This document shows positions 34,515-43,671 of a DNA stretch of 64,000 nt, in pieces. Position 1 is the first letter of the stretch, and each line of letters begins with the position of its first letter. Under the pieces are notes generated by a model, which had not been told where the DNA came from, did no database searches, and saw nothing but the letters and a program-made list of their open reading frames with translations. The DNA is from Bacteroidales bacterium (GTDB lineage Bacteria > Bacteroidota > Bacteroidia > Bacteroidales > F082), in assembly GCA_015493525.1 (NCBI GenBank), contig WGCY01000053.1, positions 62,001 to 126,000 of the forward strand, in the 5' to 3' direction. Both the position numbers and the translations under genes were made by a program.

Positions 34515-35131
34515 TATGCCTTTGAAACACTGTTTTTCACAGGAAAATAACCGGGGTGATCCAATATAAAACGATACAACAATCCAGCATCTTCACCGGC
34601 ATAACCAACCCCCACACGGGGTGCTGCTATGATTTTATTTTGACCTTTACCAGGGACATCCCCTGCAAGCCAAATTTCATTTCCCAAAAGCGAAACTGCA
34701 TTCTGCTGTAATGTAATGCCAAGTGCCTGGCATACTTTGGCAGGGCCATTGGTGAATTGTTTTCCCCCGGCTGGCATTTTGCGACGGGCCTGCTGTATTT
34801 CAACGCCCACAGTAGGAATAATCCCGCGTATCAAAACAGCGTTCGGAACTCCTTTTGTCGAAGTTACCACATTAAACAAATGGTGCATACCGTAAGAAAA
34901 ATAGACATAACTTATGCCGCCCTCCCGGTACATGGTTTGTGTGCGCTTTGTCCGGCGTCCGCCAAAAGCATGGGAGGCCCGGTCCGTTATACCGGCATAC
35001 GCTTCGGTCTCGGTAATCATTCCCCCGCAAAGATGGTTGCCGATATTACCGAAAAGGTATTTTCCTATCAGTAACCTTGCTGTTTCGACCACATCATCCT
35101 GAAGATAAAAAGAAAGCGGAAGCTTTTTCAC
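34514..35131 (-). CDS. DNA-3-methyladenine glycosylase (AAG/MPG family)
   Basis: The 205-residue protein has the AAG motifs: GGMITETEAYAG with the catalytic Glu, DRASHAFGGRRTKRTQTMY, and ISYVYFSYGMHHLFNVV. AAG flips out and excises alkylated or deaminated purines, beginning base-excision repair. It lies downstream of the OMP gene, 14 bases away, and could be co-transcribed with it. Its stop abuts the HU terminator. Confidence 0.95.
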   Translation of the reverse strand: MKKLPLSFYLQDDVVETARLLIGKYLFGNIGNHLCGGMITETEAYAGITDRASHAFGGRRTKRTQTMYREGGISYVYFSYGMHHLFNVVTSTKGVPNAVLIRGIIPTVGVEIQQARRKMPAGGKQFTNGPAKVCQALGITLQQNAVSLLGNEIWLAGDVPGKGQNKIIAAPRVGVGYAGEDAGLLYRFILDHPGYFPVKNSVSKA

Positions 35132-35145
35132 GAAACATCCTGTTT

Positions 35146-35862
35146 TTAGAAATAATAGGTGTAGCCCATGCTTGCCGTAATATACAGCAGGTTCATTTTA
35201 ATCTGCTGATTGTAAGGCTTTCCATCATAACCCGTACCGGTAACTTCTTTAAAATTGGCTTTTGATTCAATAATCCGCCCTTCAAAAAAGAAGCCATGCT
35301 GATGCGACTTGAAATTTATTTTCGTGTCAGCACCGTAAGCAAATGAAAAAGCTTTGCTGCGTTGACGGTAATAAGTAGAAGAGGCATTGTGTTGGGAAGG
35401 GATAATGCTGGTCTCGGTAATTTTATATTCAGGCGAATAGGTGCCCATTGCGCCCACAAGCGGTGCAACATCCCACGAAACCTTATTGCCCAGTGGCAAA
35501 CGCAGATAATAGCGGAGATAAATACCTCCCATGTTCCAGCCTTCGGTACTTTCGTATTCAATTTTTGCATCGTTCATCAGGCCTTCATAATATTTGTCCA
35601 CCTTTTTCATGCTGTATTTTGCCGAATTGAATTCCACATCCACACCAAGGCCAAAATTATTGGTAAACTGGTAATCATAGGATACCTGAATATGATAACC
35701 TGTTGTGGCAACACCGGAAGAGCTGTCGGCAAGGTTATTGTTGCCCAAATCGCTCATGGGGAACATGGCTCCGGCAGAGAGGGCAAAAGTCTGCGTACCG
35801 GCCTGTCCGTATGCCACAAAAGACATGGACACGACAAAAAAGAACAGAATGACTTTTTTCAT
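35146..35862 (-). CDS. Outer-membrane beta-barrel protein
   Basis: From the start at 35862 the protein has 238 residues and a clean signal peptide (MKKVILFFFVVSMSFVAYGQ). The longer in-frame start at 35919 would bury it. The mature chain shows alternating strands and an aromatic C-terminus (ASMGYTYYF), as in OprF/OmpA-type barrels. No plug or ligand motif is seen. A TATCTTTG box at 35895-35902 supports this start. It is followed by the glycosylase gene. Confidence 0.82.
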   Translation of the reverse strand: MKKVILFFFVVSMSFVAYGQAGTQTFALSAGAMFPMSDLGNNNLADSSSGVATTGYHIQVSYDYQFTNNFGLGVDVEFNSAKYSMKKVDKYYEGLMNDAKIEYESTEGWNMGGIYLRYYLRLPLGNKVSWDVAPLVGAMGTYSPEYKITETSIIPSQHNASSTYYRQRSKAFSFAYGADTKINFKSHQHGFFFEGRIIESKANFKEVTGTGYDGKPYNQQIKMNLLYITASMGYTYYF

Positions 35863-35894
35863 GATGAATTTTCTTAAGTTATAACCAACAAATA

Positions 35895-35902
35895 CAAAGA
35901 TA
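35895..35902 (-). promoter_or_regulatory. -7 box of the outer-membrane barrel gene
   Basis: On the minus strand TATCTTTG matches TAnnTTTG, 33 bases before the start at 35862, and lies within the longer in-frame extension. No clean TTG is found at -33. Confidence 0.45.
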
Positions 35903-35933
35903 TACATAATCTTCTTCAACCGAAATAAAGCGG

Positions 35934-37862
35934 TTAAAGTTCCAGTTTCAGTTCGTTTGAAAGCAGCAGCCGTTCATCCTTTTGCCTGATAAGTGTCTTA
36001 TTGTCAAGCAACCATTCTATTACAGAAAGAACCTTGTCCTCTTCATGGCCGGAAATAAACGGAACAATCTCGTACAGATGTTTCGGCCCGTTGGCGAGAA
36101 GCAATTTTACCGCTTTCTCAATCTTTTTGAATTCGTTTGCCCCCAATCCCGTCTCGTTCATGGAGAGGCATACATCACAAATTCCGCAACGGTTGCCCAC
36201 ATCTTCTCCAAAATAGCGCAACAACTGTATGCTCCGGCATTCGCGGTTGTTGGTAAGGAAATCAACCAAAGCATTAAGCCTGAGGATGGCCGCATCTTTC
36301 AGCGTCTGGTAATTTTCTTTGGAAAATCCGATATTCAAAACGGGAAGACGTACCGTGTTATAAAAAATCTGGGGCCGGACTTTCAGTGGGAAATAACTCA
36401 GAATTTTTAATTTGCTCAGGTAGGACAAAGTGGCTATTATCTGTTCCGGTTTTGTCTCCATACGTTTGGCAAGCTGCTTTTCGTGAATGTTTACATAGTC
36501 GGAAAACAACCCCCCATAAGTACGGAGGAGTTCTTTCAGTATCCTTTCAAATTTGGCATTCTCCACAATAAAACGGTACAGTTGCTCATTGTTCAGCAGT
36601 ATCTTTAACCGCGAATAGTGGCCACCGGACTCATCAAAAGCGAGAAAGCCCTCTTTTTCCAGTAACTTTATGGCATTGTAGGTTGTGAGGAGGCCAAAAC
36701 CGTAATCTTTCACAAAATCGGTAATGCTGAAATCATAGCCCATATCCTTGCCGGTACCTTCGGGAATGTTGAAATAGTTTCCCAATGCATTGTAAATGCT
36801 GCGAATGGTTTTTATATCGGGAAAAGATTCGGTCAGTTGTTTTTTTGCGTGGCCGATATCCTGGTTGTTAAAAAGGAGCAGGGCGGCAGAAGGTTTCCCA
36901 TCACGTCCGGCCCGGCCGGCTTCCTGGAAATACGATTCGAGACAATCGGGGAGGCTGTAGTGAATTACCTGCCGTACATCGGGTTTGTCAATGCCCATGC
37001 CAAAAGCGTTGGTAGCCACCATGACGCGTATTTGCCCCAGGTTCCAGGCATGCTGCCGCTGGCTGCGGATACGGTTGTCAAGTCCGGCATGGTAGGAGGT
37101 AGCCGAAATCTTATTTTTGATGAGAATATCGGCCAGCTCACGGGTTTTTTTCCGGTTGCGCACATACACAATGGCAGAACCTTTTGTGTTTGCCAGCAAA
37201 TGGATAACCCGGCTTGTTTTGTCGTTCTCCTTGTAAACACGGTATGCCAGGTTATGGCGTTCATAGGTGCTCCTGAAAATATTTCGCGTTTTAAAACGAA
37301 GTTTTTCCAAAATATCGTCCACGACGTTGGGGGTAGCGGTAGCTGTCAGTGCCAGCACAGGGACCTTGGGAAAGAAATTCCTGATTTCGGCAATTTGCAG
37401 GTACGGCGGCCTGAAATTATAGCCCCATTGTGATATGCAATGTGCCTCATCTACCGCAATGAGGTTAACTTCCATTTTGGTCAACGCCATTTGAAAAGTC
37501 TGGTTCAGCAGTCGCTCGGGGGATACGTAGAGAAATTTCAGCTTATTGTGGATGGCATTGGAATAGATAGATTCTATCTCACTGTAATACAGACCTGTAT
37601 AAAGTGCCCTTGCGGCAATTTCCATCTTGCGCAGACGGTCAACCTGGTCTTTCATAAGGGCCACGAGCGGGGTAACCACCAGGCAGCACCCGGACTTTAA
37701 CAGGGCCGGAATCTGGAATGTCAACGATTTTCCACCACCAGTTGGCAACAAAGCAAAAGTATCCTTTCCCGCCAACACAGAATCGATAATCTCTTCCTGC
37801 ATGGGCCGGAATTCCGAAAAACCCCATTTCGTCGTCAATATTTCTTTGGCCTCTTTGCTCAA
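35934..37862 (-). CDS. recQ: ATP-dependent DNA helicase RecQ
   Basis: At 642 residues it has the SF2 helicase core with motif 0/I (FRPMQEEII; TGGGKSLTFQIP), motif II DEAH (DEAHCISQWG), motif III TATAT and motif VI (QEAGRAGRDGKPS). After these come a zinc-binding segment (CRSIQLLRYFGE ... CGICDVC) and a winged-helix region. It unwinds recombination and repair intermediates 3' to 5'. A classic HRDC domain is not evident at the C-terminus. A further Bacteroidota repair gene (glycosylase) is two genes downstream. Confidence 0.95.
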   Translation of the reverse strand: MSKEAKEILTTKWGFSEFRPMQEEIIDSVLAGKDTFALLPTGGGKSLTFQIPALLKSGCCLVVTPLVALMKDQVDRLRKMEIAARALYTGLYYSEIESIYSNAIHNKLKFLYVSPERLLNQTFQMALTKMEVNLIAVDEAHCISQWGYNFRPPYLQIAEIRNFFPKVPVLALTATATPNVVDDILEKLRFKTRNIFRSTYERHNLAYRVYKENDKTSRVIHLLANTKGSAIVYVRNRKKTRELADILIKNKISATSYHAGLDNRIRSQRQHAWNLGQIRVMVATNAFGMGIDKPDVRQVIHYSLPDCLESYFQEAGRAGRDGKPSAALLLFNNQDIGHAKKQLTESFPDIKTIRSIYNALGNYFNIPEGTGKDMGYDFSITDFVKDYGFGLLTTYNAIKLLEKEGFLAFDESGGHYSRLKILLNNEQLYRFIVENAKFERILKELLRTYGGLFSDYVNIHEKQLAKRMETKPEQIIATLSYLSKLKILSYFPLKVRPQIFYNTVRLPVLNIGFSKENYQTLKDAAILRLNALVDFLTNNRECRSIQLLRYFGEDVGNRCGICDVCLSMNETGLGANEFKKIEKAVKLLLANGPKHLYEIVPFISGHEEDKVLSVIEWLLDNKTLIRQKDERLLLSNELKLEL

Positions 37863-38020
37863 ACCTTTTTTCTTTTGTCAATTTTTATGTTTCGGTTTCC
37901 TGTTAATACACGTATTATAAAAGGATAAAGATAAGAAAAATCAGAAAAGGCAGCAAATGGTTTTCCTGTTATGCTGTCGATACCGGAAATCCGGCCCAGG
38001 ACATTTATCCCTACAGGCTT

Positions 38021-39283
38021 TTAACCCGCTGATGCATCACGAAGTACATCTTTTGGATAACATAAAAAATATTTTGTCGTCGGTTTGGACAATAAATTGA
38101 TATTCAGCTGGTCCGACACCTCCGTAATATCTTTTACCGTTCCATCTTTCATCAGGATATTGATGTTGTCGGCACCTGGATGATAGGTGTAATTGGCCGT
38201 TTTTTCAAAAAAGACAAAATAGTCTGTTTCCTCGTCCGACAGATGATATTTTCTCTTTGTAGCCTCCCTGATGGTGTCAATTTTGTCCTGATGGAAAGGC
38301 TCATTCTGCATTTCGATACGAAACAGCCGGCGGTTGACCACGGCCTTGCTTAAGTGGGACAAGACCTTATCCGGATGTTGCATCCACAATTTCAAAGAAG
38401 TGTATATATCATAGTCATCCAACAGGGCAAAGGTCTCTAAGACAGAGGGGTCTTTCACAAAATGTGCTTCATCTATATCGTTCTCCAAAAAGAACTGCAG
38501 GGCGGGGGTGGCCGCACGAAGTGGTTCTCCGTTCATTGCCAGCCACTTGGCACGCTTCAACAAATGGATGGCCATGTATTCGGCCACAAGAACCGTTTTA
38601 TGCAGGTACACCTGCCAATACATTATGCGGCGTGCCGTAATAAATTTTTCCACCGAATAAATGCCTTTGTACTCAATAACCGGCTCATCACCGGATATTT
38701 GCAACATATTCAGGAGCCTTTCATAATTGATGGTACCTTCCGAAACACCGGTAAAAAAGCTGTCGCGTTTAAGGTAATCCAGCCTGTCCATATCAAACTG
38801 GCTTGAAATCAGCTTATGCAGAAAATGTTTCTCATACCTGTCTCCAAAAATGGCGAGGGCCATTTGCAGGCTGCCGTTAAATTCATTGTTCAGGTATTGC
38901 ATAAACCACAACGAAATTTTTTCGTGGCTGACATGGTTAACGATGCTGTGTTCCAGGGCGTGTGAATAAGGTCCATGGCCCACATCGTGCAGCAACATGG
39001 CCGTTTCGGCAGCATGTTGCTCCTCTTTGCCGATGGCAAACCCTTTCAGGCGCAATTCGGCGATGGCCCTTGTCATCAGGTGCATTGTGCCGAGGGAATG
39101 ATGAAAACGGGTATGAAGTGCCCCGGGATAAACCATATGCGCCAGGCCAAGTTGTTTGATGCGCCTCAGCCGCTGGAAAACAGGATGTTCTATAATGTCA
39201 AAAATACGTTCATCGGGAATAGAAACAAAGCCGTAAACCGGATCGTTGAATATTTTGCGCTTGTTTACGTGTGTTTTGCTCAT
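38021..39283 (-). CDS. HD-domain phosphohydrolase (dGTPase-like)
   Basis: The 420-residue protein has an N-terminal HD fold with metal ligands: His61-His62 region (LHTRFHHSLGTMHL), the His99-Asp100 doublet (LLHDVGHGPYSHALEH) and downstream Asp (QFDMDRLDYLKRD). This pattern matches SAMHD1/dGTPase-like nucleotide triphosphohydrolases (YdhJ-type) of unproven substrate. I chose Met at 39283 because the in-frame extension to 39388 lies in the divergent upstream region of porX. It is alone on its strand. Confidence 0.85.
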   Translation of the reverse strand: MSKTHVNKRKIFNDPVYGFVSIPDERIFDIIEHPVFQRLRRIKQLGLAHMVYPGALHTRFHHSLGTMHLMTRAIAELRLKGFAIGKEEQHAAETAMLLHDVGHGPYSHALEHSIVNHVSHEKISLWFMQYLNNEFNGSLQMALAIFGDRYEKHFLHKLISSQFDMDRLDYLKRDSFFTGVSEGTINYERLLNMLQISGDEPVIEYKGIYSVEKFITARRIMYWQVYLHKTVLVAEYMAIHLLKRAKWLAMNGEPLRAATPALQFFLENDIDEAHFVKDPSVLETFALLDDYDIYTSLKLWMQHPDKVLSHLSKAVVNRRLFRIEMQNEPFHQDKIDTIREATKRKYHLSDEETDYFVFFEKTANYTYHPGADNINILMKDGTVKDITEVSDQLNINLLSKPTTKYFLCYPKDVLRDASAG

Positions 39284-39424
39284 AATTTTTGTTAAATTTG
39301 TTTGCTTAGACCGGAAAATCCGGAACTTTGCAATAATCATGGTCAGGGAGACAATTCCCGGTCCAATACTTGAACAAAGATAGTGCATATATTGAACTAT
39401 CCGTACGAATTAAAGCAAACGAAA

Positions 39425-40981
39425 ATGAATAAAACACGCATACTTTGGGCCGATGACGAAATAGTCATGTTAAAGCCCCATATTATTTTTCTCGAAGAAA
39501 AGGGCTTTGAAGTAACCGCCGTAAACAGTGGCAGCGAAGCATTGGAACTCATTGCAGACGAAAATTTTGACATTATCTTTCTGGATGAGCAAATGCCCGG
39601 GCTGAGTGGCATAGAGGTGCTGGAAAAGATAAAAGAGTTACAGCCCAACATTCCGGTGGTTATGATTACCAAAAGCGAGGAAGAGTCGATTATGGAAGAT
39701 GCCATAGGCTCCAACATTGCAGATTATCTGATTAAACCGGTAAAACCGAGCCAGATTCTGTTGTCCCTTAAACGAAACCTGGAAAACAAAAAACTGTCCG
39801 GTGAAAAAGCTACCCAAATCTACCAGCAGGAGTTTCGCAGCATCAGCATGAAGCTTCAGGAGAGGCTCTCCTACAGGGAATGGACTGAAATATACCGGAA
39901 ATTGGTTCGCTGGGATATTGAATTGGAAAAATCGGATGATGAGGGCATCAGTGAAGTTCTGAATATGCAGTTACAGGAGGCCAACACAGCTTTTGCAAAA
40001 TTCTATGAACGCCATTATGCTGACTGGCTATATGGCAAGACAGAAGAAAAACCTGTTCTTTCGCATACACTCCTGAAAAGCAAAGTGTTTCCCGGACTGG
40101 ATGCCGGAAATAAAGTCTTTTTGCTGGTGATTGACAATTTGCGTTATGATCAATGGAAAATCATTGAGCCCATGATTCGGGAATATTTTCTGGTCGATGA
40201 AGATGACCTGTATTATGCCATTCTGCCCACCACTACGCAATATGCCCGCAACGCCTTGTTTGCAGGCATGATGCCGTTGGAAATCAGAAAACGTTACCCG
40301 CGGCTCTGGAAAGATGAGCATGAAGAGGGAACAAAAAATCAGTTTGAAGCCGAGCTGCTGGGCGAGCAACTGAAACGTTACGGGAAAAAGATAAAATATT
40401 CTTATAATAAAATCCTTCGCCAGGAGGAGGGAAGGAAACTCGTGGAAGATATCTCCAACCTCATGGAATATGATTTGAATGTCATCGTGTATAATTTTGT
40501 GGACATGCTGTCCCACGCCCGTACAGAGATGGAAATTATCCGCGAATTGGCCGATGACGAACCTGCTTATCGTTCCTTGATGAAATCATGGTTTGAGCAT
40601 TCCTCGCTTTTTGAGATTATAAAATATCTGTCAGACAAACACGTTAAGGTTGTCATTACCACCGACCATGGTTCCATTAAGGTCCAGCATCCGGTAAAAA
40701 TTGTGGGCGACCGCAATGTCAATACAAACCTGCGGTATAAATTCGGGAAAAGCCTGAACTACAATTCCAAAGAGGTATTTGAAATGACTGATCCCGAAAG
40801 ATTCTTTTTGCCCCGGCAGAATATAAGTACCCGCTGGGTCTTTACCCGCGGTTCCGATTTTTTTGCTTATCCCAATAACTACAACTACTATGCACGCTAT
40901 TATTCCAACACTTTTCAACATGGCGGGATTTCCATGCAAGAGGTTATGATTCCTGTTATCACAATGAGTTCCAAAGAATAA
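39425..40981 (+). CDS. porX: Type IX secretion regulator PorX (response regulator with PglZ/alkaline phosphatase domain)
   Basis: The 518-residue protein starts with a receiver domain (~1-120: LWADDEIVML, phospho-acceptor Asp54 in IIFLDEQMPG, and ITKSEEE). A helical linker follows, then a PglZ domain of the alkaline-phosphatase superfamily (LLVIDNLRYDQW; AILPTTTQYARNAL with the nucleophile Thr; FVDMLSH; VVITTDHGS). This is the layout of PorX, which with PorY controls type IX secretion genes. It has a one-base overlap (TAATG) with tsaE. I chose the start at 39425; the upstream in-frame ATG adds a non-conserved stretch. Confidence 0.93.
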   Translation: MNKTRILWADDEIVMLKPHIIFLEEKGFEVTAVNSGSEALELIADENFDIIFLDEQMPGLSGIEVLEKIKELQPNIPVVMITKSEEESIMEDAIGSNIADYLIKPVKPSQILLSLKRNLENKKLSGEKATQIYQQEFRSISMKLQERLSYREWTEIYRKLVRWDIELEKSDDEGISEVLNMQLQEANTAFAKFYERHYADWLYGKTEEKPVLSHTLLKSKVFPGLDAGNKVFLLVIDNLRYDQWKIIEPMIREYFLVDEDDLYYAILPTTTQYARNALFAGMMPLEIRKRYPRLWKDEHEEGTKNQFEAELLGEQLKRYGKKIKYSYNKILRQEEGRKLVEDISNLMEYDLNVIVYNFVDMLSHARTEMEIIRELADDEPAYRSLMKSWFEHSSLFEIIKYLSDKHVKVVITTDHGSIKVQHPVKIVGDRNVNTNLRYKFGKSLNYNSKEVFEMTDPERFFLPRQNISTRWVFTRGSDFFAYPNNYNYYARYYSNTFQHGGISMQEVMIPVITMSSKE

Positions 40982-41424
40982 TGAAAGAAGTTATCTTTTC
41001 AAAAAGCCCTGAAGATTTGCCCCTTGCAGCCGAAAAGATTTTGAAAGAGCTGCCATCGGAACGAATCTTTGCCATTTACGGAAGTATGGGGGCGGGGAAA
41101 ACCACCCTCATAAAAGCATTTTGTCATGCCCTCGGCAGTAACGATGTGGTTCGCAGCCCGACATTTTCACTTGTAAATGAATATGGGGACAAAAAGGGAA
41201 ACAGCATATATCATTTTGATTTTTACCGCATTAAACAGATTGAGGAAGTCTATGACATTGGCTTTGAAGAGTATATAGACAGTGGCAACTATTGTTTTCT
41301 GGAATGGCCGGAACGCATTTCGGAACTTTTGCCCGAAAAATACGTATATGTTACCATTGAAGTGGGTGAGGACGAAGTGAGAAAAATCACCTTTTCCCTG
41401 CAAAATTTAATTGAAACACCATGA
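40981..41424 (+). CDS. tsaE: tRNA threonylcarbamoyladenosine biosynthesis ATPase TsaE
   Basis: The 147-residue protein has the P-loop YGSMGAGKTTLIKAFC (~residues 32-46), the switch region VRSPTFSLVNEY, and IYHFDFYRI and CFLEWPERI, all family hallmarks. TsaE is the ATPase of the TsaBDE complex that makes t6A37 on ANN-reading tRNAs. It overlaps porX by one base and ald by four (ATGA), so the three genes form a tight operon. Confidence 0.95.
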   Translation: MKEVIFSKSPEDLPLAAEKILKELPSERIFAIYGSMGAGKTTLIKAFCHALGSNDVVRSPTFSLVNEYGDKKGNSIYHFDFYRIKQIEEVYDIGFEEYIDSGNYCFLEWPERISELLPEKYVYVTIEVGEDEVRKITFSLQNLIETP

Positions 41425-42644
41425 CAGATGAAGGAAAAGCTTTTCTGAAGTTATCAGGAGGCGAAGCACTTATGCCGAGGGAAGAGACGCTGGAACGGCA
41501 ACCCCAACAGAAGAAGTTTATCATCGGTATTCCGATGGAAAACGACGAAAATGAAAGGCGCGTTGCCCTGGTTCCCAATGCCGTAAACCTTTTGGTAAGG
41601 AACGGCCATGAAGTGGTTATGGAAGAAAATGCCGGCAGGGCGGCTCATTTTTCAAATGAAATGTATGCTTCGGCAGGGGCACGGCTTACCCAAACGGCTG
41701 CTGAAGTATGGCAATCAGATATCATTGTTAAAATTGCAGCTCCCGACGATGTTGAAACGGAATTAATCCACAAAAACCAGGTTATCTTTTCGGCACTGAT
41801 GCCACAGGACAGGAACATCTCTTTTTTCAGAAAACTGATGGAGAAAAAAACGCTGGCCATCGCCTATGAACTGATAAAAGACAAAACCGGAGCTTTCCCG
41901 CTTGTGCGCTCCATGAGCGAGATTATCGGAAACACTTCCATTATGATAGCTGCCGAATACCTGAGCAGCCCGAAATACGGAAAAGGGGTGATGCTGGGCG
42001 GTTTCTCAGGCATCAGGCCTTCGGAAGTGGTAATAGTAGGCTCGGGAACCGTGGCCGAGTATGCTGCACGGACAGCTTATGGCATGGGTGCACAAATACG
42101 CGTTTTTGATGACTCCGTTTATAAAATGCGTGATTTGCAGAACAAATTGGAATTCAGGATATCCACCTCTGTTTTACAGCCCGTATTGCTCCTGAAAGCA
42201 CTCAAAGAAGCCGATATGGTCGTTGCAGCCAAACACTCTTCCACCGGCCACGCCGCCTGCATCATCCCTTCCGACATGGTGAAGCAAATGAAACATGGTG
42301 CCGTGATTGTGGATGTGAGCATCGACCAGGGTGGTTGTTTTGAAACATCCCATCCCACTTCGCACCAGCATCCTGTATTTCAGGAATATGGCGTAACACA
42401 TTATTGTGTGCCAAACATTGCTTCGAGGGTTCCGCATACGGCTTCTTATTCTTTAAGCAACCATCTTACCGGACTGCTGCTGAAAATTGGCGAAGCAGGC
42501 GACATCAACCATTATATCCTGCGCGACAAGCCTTTCAGCAAAGGGGTTTACATTTACAATGGAGCCCTTACCAACAAAAATATCGCCGATAATTTTGGCC
42601 TGCCATTCCGTGACCTGGATTTGCTTACTTCGGCACTGTATTGA
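41421..42644 (+). CDS. ald: Alanine dehydrogenase (PNT family)
   Basis: At 407 residues it has the N-terminal domain typical of AlaDH and transhydrogenase alpha (IGIPMENDENERRVALVP), the substrate-loop MPQDRN, and the NAD domain (VVIVGSGTVAEYAARTAYGMG, a GxGxxx variant). VDVSIDQGGCFETSHPTSHQ and HYCVPNIASRVPHTAS are hallmark segments. It interconverts L-alanine and pyruvate plus ammonia. The first ~30 residues are extra to the core, so Met at 41472 may be the true start. It overlaps tsaE by four bases. Confidence 0.92.
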   Translation: MTDEGKAFLKLSGGEALMPREETLERQPQQKKFIIGIPMENDENERRVALVPNAVNLLVRNGHEVVMEENAGRAAHFSNEMYASAGARLTQTAAEVWQSDIIVKIAAPDDVETELIHKNQVIFSALMPQDRNISFFRKLMEKKTLAIAYELIKDKTGAFPLVRSMSEIIGNTSIMIAAEYLSSPKYGKGVMLGGFSGIRPSEVVIVGSGTVAEYAARTAYGMGAQIRVFDDSVYKMRDLQNKLEFRISTSVLQPVLLLKALKEADMVVAAKHSSTGHAACIIPSDMVKQMKHGAVIVDVSIDQGGCFETSHPTSHQHPVFQEYGVTHYCVPNIASRVPHTASYSLSNHLTGLLLKIGEAGDINHYILRDKPFSKGVYIYNGALTNKNIADNFGLPFRDLDLLTSALY

Positions 42645-42798
42645 AAAAGGTTGCTTTTTTGTCCCCGGCACAAATAACCTAAGCCTCGCCGCAATAACGA
42701 CGAAGTACTATTAGGCTAATTCAAAGAAATTTGTGGGGAGTATTGGGAAAAATTATCATCAAATGCATACCATTTGATTTCACCCCCAATTTCCTGTA

Positions 42799-43638
42799 TT
42801 ATTTCTGTTCGCTTGTGGAAGTAATGGTACTGCTAATATTCATGGGGATTTCCATACCGTTCTTTTCCACTTTCATTTTGATATCCTGCGTCATATGGGT
42901 TGAAATAGTCCAACCGGTTTTTGTGTTTACCACAGCTTCCCCGCTTTGCGTACCGCTGAGGCTCATGGACTGTCCGGCTATTTTGCTGGCGGTAATGGTT
43001 CCATCAATACCGATGGTAGCCTTTTTACCTGAAAGCTTTTTTAAAGTGTATTTGATATGGAGCACCATTTTGTCCGACTTCATGGGCTTGATGGTGGCTT
43101 CCCAGGTATCGCCCACTTTTACTTTATGCCCCGGAAAGACAATGTAATTGTTTCCCGATTTAATATTCCCGGAGATTTTGTTGCCATCCTTAAGCAAAGC
43201 CGATAAATCATAAGCGGAAATATTTCCCAAATGGTCCATGGTGATGCTGTAAGGTTTTTTAATGATTTTATTCAGGGCATCACCAATCTGTTTGCCCCTG
43301 CCCGAAGCAAAAGTAGTGGGGTCGGAAGAGTCGTAATTGAGCTCCTGTCCAAACATGGTTTGCTTCATGACCATCTTTTCCACCTTGTTCGTAGTTTTTA
43401 TTTCGTTGGGGGTAACCTCACTAATCACGGTGGAAATATCTGTTGTAATTACCTGGTTCATAGTCATGGTTTGCCCCTGTGCCTGCATGTCAATATCCTG
43501 ATTGGCCGTCTGATGGCTGACATATTTTTCTCCTTTTTTCACATTGTATTTCAACATGATTTTTTTCTGTGCAACACTCTGCAACGGGATCATGGGTAAG
43601 ACAAGTGCCAATACCACAAATAATTTGAGATTCTTCAT
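42799..43638 (-). CDS. DUF6263-like secreted protein
   Basis: The 279-residue protein has a signal peptide (MKNLKLFVVLALVLPMIPLQSVAQ) and no membrane segment after it. The mature part is Lys/Thr/Met-rich with repeated beta-strand patterns. It has the profile of DUF6263 proteins (KYNVKKGEKYVSHQT; PGHKVKVGDTWEATI; EKNGMEIPMN near the end). Function is unknown; it is probably periplasmic. It is 33 bases after dnaB on the same strand. Confidence 0.75.
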   Translation of the reverse strand: MKNLKLFVVLALVLPMIPLQSVAQKKIMLKYNVKKGEKYVSHQTANQDIDMQAQGQTMTMNQVITTDISTVISEVTPNEIKTTNKVEKMVMKQTMFGQELNYDSSDPTTFASGRGKQIGDALNKIIKKPYSITMDHLGNISAYDLSALLKDGNKISGNIKSGNNYIVFPGHKVKVGDTWEATIKPMKSDKMVLHIKYTLKKLSGKKATIGIDGTITASKIAGQSMSLSGTQSGEAVVNTKTGWTISTHMTQDIKMKVEKNGMEIPMNISSTITSTSEQK

Positions 43639-43671
43639 AATTTAAAATTGTTTAAGTGAATTAATTATATT

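Noticed and set aside
39284-39388. Extended N-terminus of the HD protein
   Set aside because: The extra residues lie in the divergent upstream region of porX and are not typical of the family.
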